Shown here one piece after another: positions 18,596 to 27,003 of a stretch of 64,000 nt of DNA. Location of the stretch: assembly GCA_900552385.1 (NCBI GenBank), contig URZI01000007.1:33055-97054 (forward strand), given 5' to 3'. The stretch's first letter is position 1. Each line of letters opens with the position of its first letter. The notes under the pieces are model-generated. The model saw nothing but the letters and a program-made list of their open reading frames with translations, had not been told where the DNA came from and ran no database searches. The position numbers and the translations under genes are program-made. This DNA comes from an uncultured Collinsella sp. GTDB taxonomy: Bacteria > Actinomycetota > Coriobacteriia > Coriobacteriales > Coriobacteriaceae.

Positions 18596-19933
18596 ATGCA
18601 GTTCGATCAGGTGACGGTTATCGGTGGCGGTCTGGCGGGTTCGGAGTGCGCGATCCAGCTTGCAGACCGCGGGTTTGCCGTAAAGCTGTGCGAGATGCGC
18701 CCCCAGGTGAGCTCCCCGGCCCACCATACCGATCATCTGGCAGAGCTCGTCTGCTCCAATTCGTTTAAGTCGACCCGTCCGGATTCCGCGGCTGGTTTGC
18801 TGAAAGCTGAGCTTGAGCGCATGGGTTCAGTCCTGCTCGATTGCGCCCATCGCGCGGCTGTTCCCGCCGGTGGCGCCTTGGCGGTCGACCGCGTCAAGTT
18901 TTCCGAGCTTGTCGAGGCCGAGGTTGCCGCTCGTCCCAATATCGAGGTCGTGCACGGCGAGGTCACGCAGATTCCCGAGGGTCACGTGGTCATTGCCGCG
19001 GGCCCGCTGTGTTCACCGGCGCTGAGCGAAGAGGTCATGAAGCTCGTCGGTGGCGACGCCCTTGCGTTCTTCGATGCCGCGGCGCCGATCGTCGATGCCT
19101 CCACGCTCGATATGGACGTGCTGTTCTCGCAGTCGCGCTACGAGGAGCAGGGGAGCGGCGACTATCTCAACGCTCCGCTCAACAAGGAGGAGTACGAGGC
19201 CTTTATCGAGGCGCTTACCACGGCCGACCGCGTGGTGCTCAAAGACTTTGAGGGCGGCGATCTGTTCCAGGCCTGCCAGCCTGCCGAGGAAGTTGCGCGC
19301 ACCGGCAAGGACGCCATTCGCTTTGGCGCCATGAAGCCCGTCGGCCTCACCGACCCGCGTACCGGACGTCGCCCCTGGGCGGCGATTCAGCTGCGTGCCG
19401 AGAACAAGGAGAAGACCGCCTATAACCTGGTGGGCTTCCAGACCAACTTGACCTTTGGCGAGCAGAAGCGCGTCTTCCATATGGTGCCGGGCCTGGAGAA
19501 CGCTGAGTTCTTCCGCTACGGTGTCATGCACCGCAATACCTTTGTCGACGCCCCGCACGTGCTCGATGGCACCTTTGCCGTGCCCGGTACCGGCGTGCGT
19601 CTGGCCGGTCAGATCACCGGTACCGAGGGATACATGGAAGCCGTGGCGACAGGTCTGCTCGCGGCGCTCAACACCTATGCCGAGGCTATCGGTGCCGCGG
19701 GCGTCGAGTTGCCGCGTGTGGGTGCCCTGGGTGCGCTCGTGGGCTACGCGACCGATCCTGCCACCGTGGGCTATCAGCCTATGCATGTCAACTTTGGCCT
19801 GGTGCCGCCGCTCGAGGACGGTAAGCGCCGCAGCAAGCGCGACCGCTATCAGGCCTATGCGGACCGTGCGCTCGAGGCCCTCGATGCCTACTTGGCCACG
19901 CGTTCCGACTTGTTTGGAGGCGACCGGTCATAG
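18596..19933 (+). CDS. trmFO: Folate-dependent tRNA (m5U54) methyltransferase TrmFO
   Basis: TrmFO methylates U54 in the T loop of tRNA using methylene-tetrahydrofolate and FAD. The 445-residue protein has the FAD-binding GGGLAGSECA, the signature CSNSFKSTRPDSAAGLLKAE and the C-terminal GQITGTEGYMEAVATG. The ATG at 18596 lies 9 nt after GAAAGG; a TTG 6 nt earlier is possible. It is followed without a gap by xerC, whose reading frame overlaps the TAG stop. Confidence 0.96.
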   Translation: MQFDQVTVIGGGLAGSECAIQLADRGFAVKLCEMRPQVSSPAHHTDHLAELVCSNSFKSTRPDSAAGLLKAELERMGSVLLDCAHRAAVPAGGALAVDRVKFSELVEAEVAARPNIEVVHGEVTQIPEGHVVIAAGPLCSPALSEEVMKLVGGDALAFFDAAAPIVDASTLDMDVLFSQSRYEEQGSGDYLNAPLNKEEYEAFIEALTTADRVVLKDFEGGDLFQACQPAEEVARTGKDAIRFGAMKPVGLTDPRTGRRPWAAIQLRAENKEKTAYNLVGFQTNLTFGEQKRVFHMVPGLENAEFFRYGVMHRNTFVDAPHVLDGTFAVPGTGVRLAGQITGTEGYMEAVATGLLAALNTYAEAIGAAGVELPRVGALGALVGYATDPATVGYQPMHVNFGLVPPLEDGKRRSKRDRYQAYADRALEALDAYLATRSDLFGGDRS

Positions 19934-20850
19934 CCTTTGACCTGTACGACACCGTCGACTCGTTTATCGCCTATATCGCACGCGTCGAGGGACTTTCTCC
20001 CAACACGGTGACGGCCTATGGCTCGAGGCTGGAGCGCTTCGCTGCCTGGTGCGAGCGCGAGGATATCGATGCTTTCGCTGCCGACGTGCGCACCATTCGT
20101 CGCTATCTTGCCGAGCTTTCGCGTGAGCAGGTGGCTCCCCGAACGCTTGCGGCGCACCTGTCGGCCATTCGATCTCTCTATCGCTGGATGGCTGCCGAGG
20201 GGATTGTCGAGGGCGATGCGGTCTCGGCGATCGCATCGCCCAAGCTGCCGCGTGACCTGCCGGGTGTCCTTACGACCCAGCAGGTCGAGGCGCTGCTCAA
20301 GACGCCTGATACCTCGACGCCCGCGGGACTGCGCGATGCGGCGATGCTTGAGTTGCTCTATGCCTCCGGCGCGCGAATCTCGGAGCTCGCGGCGCTCAAC
20401 GTGGAGTCTATTGGTTGGTCCGAGCGCACGCTGCGCCTGTGGGGCAAGGGAAGCAAGGAGCGCATCGTTCCTCTGTATCGTCGTGCGCTCGATGTGACGC
20501 GTCTCTATATTGAAGAGGGGAGGCCGGAGTTGCTCGCTCGGGCAAAGCGCCGCGACCTCGCTACCGGGCCGCATCCGCTGCTTATATCGGCGCGCGGCAA
20601 TCGCATGAGCGCCGCGATGCTCCGGCGGCGGTTCCATACGCTGGCGACGCTCGCCGGCATTCCGGCCGACATCGTCCCGCATGCGATGCGCCATACCTTT
20701 GCGACCGACTTGCTCGAGGGCGGTGCGGACCTGCGCTCGGTTCAAGAGCTGCTAGGTCATGCGAGCCTGTCCACGACGCAGATCTACACGCATCTCACAC
20801 CCGATCGGCTTAAGCGGGCTGTGGCTCAAGCCCATCCCCGCGGCGAATAG
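19930..20850 (+). CDS. xerC: Tyrosine recombinase XerC/XerD-type, non-canonical start
   Basis: Xer recombinases resolve chromosome dimers at dif. The protein has the SAM-like core-binding domain and the tyrosine-recombinase catalytic set: Arg in ASGARISEL, Lys in GKGSKERIVP, His-x-x-Arg in PHAMRHTF, His in LLGHASLSTT and Tyr in QIYTHLT. The conserved N-terminal helix (DSFIAYIARVEGLSPNTV) is encoded from 19954 on, but no in-frame ATG, GTG or TTG lies upstream of it; the first is a GTG at 20008, which would remove that helix. The best start is an ATA at 19930, overlapping the trmFO TAG and 9 nt after GGAGG (19916-19920). It would give 306 residues. C versus D cannot be decided by eye. Confidence 0.88.
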   Translation: MAFDLYDTVDSFIAYIARVEGLSPNTVTAYGSRLERFAAWCEREDIDAFAADVRTIRRYLAELSREQVAPRTLAAHLSAIRSLYRWMAAEGIVEGDAVSAIASPKLPRDLPGVLTTQQVEALLKTPDTSTPAGLRDAAMLELLYASGARISELAALNVESIGWSERTLRLWGKGSKERIVPLYRRALDVTRLYIEEGRPELLARAKRRDLATGPHPLLISARGNRMSAAMLRRRFHTLATLAGIPADIVPHAMRHTFATDLLEGGADLRSVQELLGHASLSTTQIYTHLTPDRLKRAVAQAHPRGE

Positions 20851-20899
20851 TGGCTGGCACGTCCCGCGCCGCACTCAGGTGTGTGGTTTTGATTGCGGG

Positions 20900-20928
20900 T
20901 TGGCAGGAAGAGGCATTCCTGCTATCAT
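20900..20928 (+). promoter_or_regulatory. Promoter of rpsB-tsf
   Basis: TTGGCA (20900-20905) and TATCAT (20923-20928) are 17 nt apart, and the -10 is extended (TGC just before it). Transcription from about 20935 gives a leader of about 135 nt before rpsB. The leader contains CCCGG and CCGGG segments near 20995-21020 that could pair, a possible S2 autoregulatory leader. Confidence 0.8.
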
Positions 20929-21069
20929 TCATCGGGTTGCTTCACGGCAACATGTTTTTATCACGCACGCGCGGCTACTTCATACCGTGGTGCCCGGGCT
21001 TTGGTAGCACATGTCCGGGTTGGTTTTGGAGGATGACCCCGCGCGGAGGCAAACCACAGGAGGTTTAAC

Positions 21070-21798
21070 ATGGCTACCAAGATTAATATCCGCACCCTGC
21101 TCGAGGCCGGCTGCCACTTCGGTCACCAGACCCGTCGCTGGAACCCCAAGATGAAGCCGTTCATCTTCGGTGAGCGCAACGGCATCTACATCCTCGACCT
21201 CAAGCAGACCATCCTCGACGCCGACCAGGCCTACACCTTCGTCAAGAACGTCGCCAAGGGTGGCAACGTGCTGTTCGTCGGCACCAAGAAGCAGGCTCAG
21301 GAGGCCGTCAAGAACGCTGCTGAGCGCGCCAACATGCCTTACATCAACCAGCGTTGGCTCGGCGGTATGCTGACCAACTTCGTCACCATCCGCTCCCGCA
21401 TCAACCGCATGGAGGAGCTCGAGGCCATGGTCGAGGACGGCCGCATGGCAGTGCTCCCCAAGAAGGAGCAGGCTGTTCTCGGCAAGGAGCTCACTAAGCT
21501 CCAGACCAACCTCGGTGGCGCCCGCGACATGAAGGGTCTGCCCCAGGCTCTCTTCGTCATCGACACCAAGCGCGAGGAGAACGCCATCAAGGAGGCCCAG
21601 CGCCTGAACATCCCCGTCGTCGCCCTGATCGACACCAACTCCGATCCCGACGAGGTCGAGTACGGCATCCCCTGCAACGATGACGCTATCTCCGCTGTCA
21701 CCCTTATGTGCGAGCTCATGGCTGACGCCTGCCTCGCTGGCTCCGGCAAGGAGCAGGTCTCCGAGGCCGAGATGGCCGCTGAGCCCAAGGCCGAGTAA
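21070..21798 (+). CDS. rpsB: 30S ribosomal protein S2
   Basis: S2 completes small-subunit assembly and binds S1. The 242-residue protein opens with [20 protein letters not shown] and continues [20 protein letters not shown] and [12 protein letters not shown], all standard. The ATG at 21070 has AGGAGG 5 nt upstream. tsf follows after 45 nt, the usual rpsB-tsf pair. Confidence 0.98.
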   Translation: MATKINIRTLLEAGCHFGHQTRRWNPKMKPFIFGERNGIYILDLKQTILDADQAYTFVKNVAKGGNVLFVGTKKQAQEAVKNAAERANMPYINQRWLGGMLTNFVTIRSRINRMEELEAMVEDGRMAVLPKKEQAVLGKELTKLQTNLGGARDMKGLPQALFVIDTKREENAIKEAQRLNIPVVALIDTNSDPDEVEYGIPCNDDAISAVTLMCELMADACLAGSGKEQVSEAEMAAEPKAE

Positions 21799-21843
21799 AT
21801 CAGTCTTAGTTAATTCTTTTTCATCTCTTTGAAAGGAACCACA

Positions 21844-22713
21844 ATGGCCCAGATTACCGCCGCTATGGTCAAGCAGCTCCGCGAGATGACCGACTCCCCG
21901 ATGATGGAGTGCAAGAAGGCTCTCGTCGAGGCTGACGGCGACATGGACGCCGCTGTCGACGTTCTGCGTAAGAACGGCCTTGCCAAGGCTGCCAAGAAGG
22001 CTGGCCGTGAGACCAACGAGGGCGCTGTCGCCGCGTTCGTCTCCGAGGATGGCAAGACCGGCGCTCTGCTCGAGCTCTCCTGCGAGACTGACTTCGTTGG
22101 CTCTAACGCCAAGTTCACCGGCTTTGCTTCCAAGGTCGCTGAGGTTGTCGCTACCACCGAGCCTGCTGACGTCAACGCTCTGCTCGAGAAGCCGATGGGC
22201 GAGGAGACCGTTTCCTCCGAGCTCACCGAGATGATTCACATCATGGGCGAGAACATGAAGATCTCCCGCTTCGCTGCCCGCAAGGCTGAGAACGGCGCGC
22301 TCGCTTCTTACATCCACATGGGTGGTAAGATCGGCGTCCTCGTCGAGTTCGCTTTCGAGAAGGCCGAGACCGCTCAGGCTGAGTCCTTCAAGACCTTCGC
22401 TCACGACGTTGCCCTTCAGGTTGCCGCCGTCGCCCCGATCTGCGCTACCCGCGATCAGGTTCCGGCCGAGACCGTCGAGCACGAGAAGCAGATCTACATG
22501 GCTCAGGCTGCCGAGTCCGGCAAGCCCGAGGCCATTCAGGAGAAGATGGCTGTCGGCCGTCTGGAGAAGTTCTACAAGCAGTCCGTGCTCACCGAGCAGG
22601 AGTTCATCAAGGACAGCTCCCTCACCATCAAGAAGTATGCTGAGCAGGTCTCCAAGGAGCTCGGCGACACCATTACCGTCGTTGCCTTTGACCGTCTGGT
22701 CCGTGGCGAGTAA
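21844..22713 (+). CDS. tsf: Elongation factor Ts
   Basis: EF-Ts recharges EF-Tu with GTP. The 289-residue protein has the N-terminal UBA-like domain and TDFV motif region (KQLREMTDSPMMECKKAL, then SCETDFVGSN) and two dimerisation subdomains. The ATG at 21844 follows GAAAGGA by 6 nt; an ATG 15 nt earlier lacks a ribosome-binding site. The gene ends with a strong terminator. Confidence 0.97.
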   Translation: MAQITAAMVKQLREMTDSPMMECKKALVEADGDMDAAVDVLRKNGLAKAAKKAGRETNEGAVAAFVSEDGKTGALLELSCETDFVGSNAKFTGFASKVAEVVATTEPADVNALLEKPMGEETVSSELTEMIHIMGENMKISRFAARKAENGALASYIHMGGKIGVLVEFAFEKAETAQAESFKTFAHDVALQVAAVAPICATRDQVPAETVEHEKQIYMAQAAESGKPEAIQEKMAVGRLEKFYKQSVLTEQEFIKDSSLTIKKYAEQVSKELGDTITVVAFDRLVRGE

Positions 22714-22736
22714 ATAAGCTCTTGTAGCTGGTAATG

Positions 22737-22771
22737 AGCAGGCTGTGGGTTTTACTCACAGCCTGCTTTTT
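22737..22771 (+). terminator. Terminator of rpsB-tsf
   Basis: AGCAGGCTGTG (22737-22747) pairs perfectly with CACAGCCTGCT (22757-22767), followed by TTTTT. Confidence 0.93.
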
Positions 22772-22792
22772 CATGGCTCTTATCAGAGCCTT

Positions 22793-22801
22793 TGATAGAA
22801 T
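22793..22801 (+). promoter_or_regulatory. Extended -10 promoter of pyrH
   Basis: TG-A-TAGAAT reads as an extended -10 element 31 nt before the pyrH start and 22 nt after the tsf terminator. No good -35 hexamer lies 16-18 nt upstream. Confidence 0.6.
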
Positions 22802-22831
22802 GTTGAGAGTTCAATCTAAAGGAGGATCGCT

Positions 22832-23554
22832 TTGTCCGACATCCGATATAAACGCGTGCTTCTTAAGCTTTCTGGCGAAGCACTGATGGGCGACGGCCAG
22901 TATGGCATCGACCCCAAGGTTACCGACCATCTTGCCAAACAGGTCAAGGAGCTGCTCGCCGTTGGCCATGAGGTCGGCGTCGTTGTCGGCGGCGGCAATA
23001 TTTTCCGCGGCATGGCCGGCGCTGCCGGTGGCATGGAGCGTGCTCAGGCCGACTACATGGGCATGCTGGCAACCGTTATGAACGCGCTCGCCCTGCAGGA
23101 TGCCTTCGAGCATAACGATGTTCCCTGCCGCGTGATGAGCGCTATCCAGATGAACGAGATCTGCGAGCCCTATATTCGTCGCCGCGCTATCAACCATCTG
23201 TCCAAGGGCAACGTCGTCATCTTCGCTGCCGGTTCGGGCAATCCGTACTTTACGACCGACACCGCCGCGGCTCTTCGTGCGTGCGAGATCGGCGCCGAGA
23301 TTCTGATTAAAGCCACCAAGGTTGACGGCATCTACGACAAGGATCCCGTCAAGTGCGCCGATGCCGTCCGTTTTGACAAGATTACCTATCACGAGGTTCT
23401 CGTCCGCGGTCTGCAGGTTATGGATTCCACGGCTACGGCACTGTGCCAGGATAACCGTATGCCGATTTTGGTCCTCAACATCGATGGCGAGGACACCGTC
23501 AAGCGCGCGCTTTCGGGTGAGCCCGTCGGCACGCTCGTCTATCAGGAGGATTAA
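22832..23554 (+). CDS. pyrH: UMP kinase
   Basis: PyrH phosphorylates UMP to UDP. The 240-residue protein shows the amino-acid-kinase fold motifs: [22 protein letters not shown] and the C-terminal [17 protein letters not shown] typical of bacterial UMP kinases. The start is a TTG at 22832 with AAAGGAGG at 22818-22825. It is followed 2 nt later by frr. Confidence 0.97.
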   Translation: MSDIRYKRVLLKLSGEALMGDGQYGIDPKVTDHLAKQVKELLAVGHEVGVVVGGGNIFRGMAGAAGGMERAQADYMGMLATVMNALALQDAFEHNDVPCRVMSAIQMNEICEPYIRRRAINHLSKGNVVIFAAGSGNPYFTTDTAAALRACEIGAEILIKATKVDGIYDKDPVKCADAVRFDKITYHEVLVRGLQVMDSTATALCQDNRMPILVLNIDGEDTVKRALSGEPVGTLVYQED

Positions 23555-23556
23555 GC

Positions 23557-24093
23557 ATGGCAGAGAACATCACCGCCCATATGGACAAGTCGCTCGAGTC
23601 CCTCAAGCATAACTTCTCCAAGGTTCGTACCGGCCGCGCCAATGCCAACATTCTGTCCGACATTACCGTCGATTATTACGGTGTTCCCACGCCGGTCACG
23701 CAGGTTGCCGCCGTCAAGACCCCCGAGGCCCACATGCTGCTCATTGAGCCGTGGGACAAGGCACTCATCAATGCTATCGTCAAGGCCATCGGCGCTTCCG
23801 ATCTGGGTATTACCCCCAACTCCGATGGCACCGTCGTTCGTCTTCCGTTCCCGGCTCCCACTGAGGAGCGCCGTCGCGAGCTCGTCAAGGAGTGCCGCGA
23901 GTACGCTGAGCAGGCCAAGGTGTCTATCCGTAACATCCGTCGCGACTTCAACAACAAGCTCGAGCGCGATGAAGAGCTCACCGAGGACGATGTCCGTCGC
24001 GAGCAGGCCAAGGTCCAGAAGCACACCGATGAGTATGTCGCCAAGGTCGAGGAGCTTCTGAAGGAAAAAGAAGCCGAGGTCATGGAGATCTAA
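23557..24093 (+). CDS. frr: Ribosome recycling factor
   Basis: RRF splits post-termination ribosomes with EF-G. The 178-residue protein has the three-helix-bundle pattern with KVRTGRANANIL, YYGVPTPVTQVA and the conserved KVSIRNIRRDFNNKL. Length is slightly below the usual 185. It is tightly packed between pyrH and uppS. Confidence 0.97.
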   Translation: MAENITAHMDKSLESLKHNFSKVRTGRANANILSDITVDYYGVPTPVTQVAAVKTPEAHMLLIEPWDKALINAIVKAIGASDLGITPNSDGTVVRLPFPAPTEERRRELVKECREYAEQAKVSIRNIRRDFNNKLERDEELTEDDVRREQAKVQKHTDEYVAKVEELLKEKEAEVMEI

Positions 24094-24094
24094 G

Positions 24095-24889
24095 GTGCAA
24101 TACGACGAGCATAAACTGGTCGAGTACTTTGCCGACGCCCCTGCGGGCGTCGGTTTTTCCGACCTTGACCTCAATAACATTCCGCACCATATCTCGTGCA
24201 TCATGGACGGCAACGGTCGTTGGGCCACGTCGCGCGGTCTGGCACGCACTGAGGGCCACAAGGCGGGTATCGTCTCGCTGCGCGAGATCATTACCGCTTG
24301 CGTGCGCCTGGGCGTCGACGTGCTTTCTGCCTATGCGTTTTCCACCGAAAACTGGAATCGTCCGCAGCATGAGGTCAACGTCTTGATGCATCTGTTTGCC
24401 AAGACGTTCATCGACGAGCTGCCGCTTCTGAAGCGCGAAAATGTGCGCGTTGTCTTTTTGGGTGACATTTCCGCGCTGCCCAAGAAGACCCGCGACGTTT
24501 TTGAACGCGGTCTTGCCGAGTGCGCCGATCACACCGGTATGACGCTGGCGCTTGCCGTCAACTACGGCGCGCGTGCCGAGATTACCCGCGCTGTCCGTCA
24601 GATCGCACTCGACGCTGCTGCCGGTAAGATCGATCCTGGCGCAATTGATGACGACATGGTGGCCTCTCACCTTTATACCGCCGGTCTTCCCGATCCTGAG
24701 CTTGTGATTCGCACCTCTGGTGAGCTGCGCCTTTCGAACTATTTGCTGTGGCAGGTGGCTTATTCCGAGTTCTACGTCACCGATACCTATTGGCCCGACT
24801 TTGATCGTTGGGGCCTTGTCGACGCCATTTTGGCCTATCAGGGCCGTGAGCGTAGGTTTGGTGGACTGAGCAAGACCGAGGAGGCTTAA
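24095..24889 (+). CDS. uppS: Isoprenyl (undecaprenyl) diphosphate synthase
   Basis: UppS is a cis-prenyltransferase making the C55 lipid carrier for cell-wall synthesis. The 264-residue protein has the diagnostic CIMDGNGRWA motif after an N-terminal extension of about 30 residues, then SAYAFSTENW and the C-terminal RTSGELRLSNYLLWQ and ELYFTD-like EFYVTDTYWPDF. The GTG at 24095 overlaps the frr end region closely. It feeds the lipid pathway shared with cdsA and dxr downstream. Confidence 0.96.
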   Translation: MQYDEHKLVEYFADAPAGVGFSDLDLNNIPHHISCIMDGNGRWATSRGLARTEGHKAGIVSLREIITACVRLGVDVLSAYAFSTENWNRPQHEVNVLMHLFAKTFIDELPLLKRENVRVVFLGDISALPKKTRDVFERGLAECADHTGMTLALAVNYGARAEITRAVRQIALDAAAGKIDPGAIDDDMVASHLYTAGLPDPELVIRTSGELRLSNYLLWQVAYSEFYVTDTYWPDFDRWGLVDAILAYQGRERRFGGLSKTEEA

Positions 24890-24891
24890 TC

Positions 24892-25791
24892 GTGTCCGAT
24901 CGTCCCAAGGCATCTTCTCCCAAGACGCCTGCGCGCAAAGCTGCCACTGCGGGAGCGCCTGCAGCGAAGAGCGGCACCGGTTCGTGGCTGGCGGGCTTTA
25001 TTACCCGTGCCGCTGCCGGTATCGTCTACGCCGTTGTCTTTATCTTGTGCTTGGTTTTGGGTATTGTGCCCACGGCCATCTTTGTTTCTGTCATGAGCGG
25101 TCTGTGCTGCTATGAGTTTTTCCGTATGACGAGGCTCGATGGCAAGATGGCTAACGAGCGCATGGGTATCGCTGCCGCCATACTCTTTCCGCTGTCGGCG
25201 TTGGGCGATTCGATGTTGCTGAATGCCCTGCTTTTTGCCCTGATGCTCGCTGTGGGCATTTGGTATGTTTGGTCGCCGCGTACCCGCATCTCTGATGTGG
25301 CCGTGACCCTCATGGGTCCCATCTACACTGGCTTTATGCTGTCGGCTATCGTGCTGCTGCGCGATGCCGTGCCCGGTTTTGCCGGCGCCCTGCTTTCGGT
25401 GGGCGTTTGCGCGTCCCTTTGGGTCTCCGATTCGTTTGCCTACATCGTGGGTAGCCGTATCGGCAAGCACAAGATGGTTCCCAAGATCTCTCCCAAAAAG
25501 AGCTGGGAGGGGTTTGTCGGCGGCATCCTGGGCTCGGTTTTGATTTGGCTCATCCTGTGGGCGACGCACTTCTACAAGCTCAGCCTGCCCTATGCGCTGC
25601 TGTGCGGCGTGGTCGTGTCCGTCCTGGGCGTTATCGGAGACCTCATCGAGTCGCGCATCAAGCGCGGTGTGGGCGTTAAGGATTCCGGTAACCTTATCCC
25701 GGGCCACGGCGGCATGCTCGATCGTAGCGATTCGCTTATCTTTGGCTGCATTACCGCGCAGCTGCTTTTGATGATCGGAGGCGTGCTGTAA
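24892..25791 (+). CDS. cdsA: Phosphatidate cytidylyltransferase
   Basis: CdsA makes CDP-diacylglycerol, the precursor of acidic phospholipids. The 299-residue protein has a polar, Lys/Ala-rich N-terminus of about 30 residues, about eight hydrophobic segments and the family signature near the C-terminus (SRIKRGVGVKDSGNLIPGHG followed by GMLDRSDSL). The GTG at 24892 is 2 nt after the uppS stop. Its stop overlaps the dxr ATG (TAATG). Confidence 0.96.
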   Translation: MSDRPKASSPKTPARKAATAGAPAAKSGTGSWLAGFITRAAAGIVYAVVFILCLVLGIVPTAIFVSVMSGLCCYEFFRMTRLDGKMANERMGIAAAILFPLSALGDSMLLNALLFALMLAVGIWYVWSPRTRISDVAVTLMGPIYTGFMLSAIVLLRDAVPGFAGALLSVGVCASLWVSDSFAYIVGSRIGKHKMVPKISPKKSWEGFVGGILGSVLIWLILWATHFYKLSLPYALLCGVVVSVLGVIGDLIESRIKRGVGVKDSGNLIPGHGGMLDRSDSLIFGCITAQLLLMIGGVL

Positions 25792-26978
25792 TGTCCTTTC
25801 AGACGACGTATGGCCCCGATGGACGTCTCCGTGTTGCCATCCTGGGTTGTACGGGCTCTATCGGCACCCAGGCGCTCGATGTGTGCCGCCAGCATGCCGA
25901 TCGCCTGCAGGTGACGGCGCTGTCCGTTAACTCCAGTACCTCCGAGCTCGTTGCCGCTGCCCGCGAGTTCTCGGTTCCGGCGGTTGCCGTGGCCGATGTC
26001 GCTCATGGCGATGACGCCGTGCTGCAGGAGTTGCCCGAGGGAACGAAGCTCGGCGTTGGCGCGCGGGCGGTTTGCGAGCTCGCGCGTCGCGACGATGTCG
26101 ACTGCGTGCTCGTCGCTATTGTGGGCGCCGCTGGTCTCGAGGCGAGCCAAGCGGCCTTGACCTCAAATAAGCGCCTTGCCCTTGCCAACAAGGAGTCCCT
26201 CGTCGTCGGTGGCGACTTGCTTATGCCGTTGGCGCAACCAGGCCAGCTTATTCCAGTCGACTCTGAGCACTCTGCCATCTACCAGTGCTATCTGGGGGAG
26301 AACCCGCGCGAGGCTCATTGTATTTGGCTCACCTGCTCGGGCGGTCCGTTTTTTGGCCGCACGCGCGACGAGCTCAATCGCGTGACGCGTGCCGATGCCC
26401 TCGCACATCCCACGTGGGCCATGGGTGCCAAGATCACCATCGACTCCGCCACCCTCATGAACAAGGGCCTGGAGCGCATTGAGGCCATGCATCTGTTTAA
26501 CTGCGACCTCGATTTCATTAACGTGGTCGTGCAGCGTCAATCCAAGATTCACTCTATGGTCGAGTTTGCCGACGGCTCCGTGATGGCGCATCTCGGTGCT
26601 TCCGACATGCGTATTCCCATCCAGTTTGCGTTCTCGTATCCCGAGCGTTGGGATACCCCGGCGCCTCGTATCGATTTCCGCGAGCTGGGGCAGCTCACGT
26701 TTGATGCTGCCGGCATGGATACCTTCCGCTGTCTGGCACTGGCCGAACGTGCCGGCAAGACGGGTGGCACCATGCCGTGCGTGCTCAATGCCGCCAACGA
26801 GGTCGCCGTCGATGCCTTCCTGCACGATGGCTGCAGCTTTACCGATATCGATCGCATTGTGGAATCCTGCATGGATTCCCACGATATGCAGGCGGTCGAT
26901 TCGTTTGAGCAGCTTCACGACATCGATGCATGGGCGCGTGAAAGGGCTGCGCAGGTGCTCGCCGCAACCCGTTCCTAA
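25791..26978 (+). CDS. dxr: 1-deoxy-D-xylulose 5-phosphate reductoisomerase
   Basis: Dxr (IspC) makes methylerythritol 4-phosphate, the committed step of the MEP isoprenoid pathway. The 395-residue protein has the NADPH-binding GCTGSIGTQALDV, the metal-binding PVDSEHSAIYQ and ATLMNKGLERIEAM. The second MEP-pathway gene ispG lies two genes downstream. The ATG overlaps the cdsA stop. Confidence 0.97.
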   Translation: MSFQTTYGPDGRLRVAILGCTGSIGTQALDVCRQHADRLQVTALSVNSSTSELVAAAREFSVPAVAVADVAHGDDAVLQELPEGTKLGVGARAVCELARRDDVDCVLVAIVGAAGLEASQAALTSNKRLALANKESLVVGGDLLMPLAQPGQLIPVDSEHSAIYQCYLGENPREAHCIWLTCSGGPFFGRTRDELNRVTRADALAHPTWAMGAKITIDSATLMNKGLERIEAMHLFNCDLDFINVVVQRQSKIHSMVEFADGSVMAHLGASDMRIPIQFAFSYPERWDTPAPRIDFRELGQLTFDAAGMDTFRCLALAERAGKTGGTMPCVLNAANEVAVDAFLHDGCSFTDIDRIVESCMDSHDMQAVDSFEQLHDIDAWARERAAQVLAATRS

Positions 26979-27003
26979 CCCATAAGGATTGCTTTTTCGT
27001 TTT

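Noticed and set aside
19900..20010. Frameshift or fusion joining trmFO and xerC
   Set aside because: trmFO ends at a natural length and xerC is full length from 19930 in another frame, so a non-standard start explains the junction better than a broken gene.
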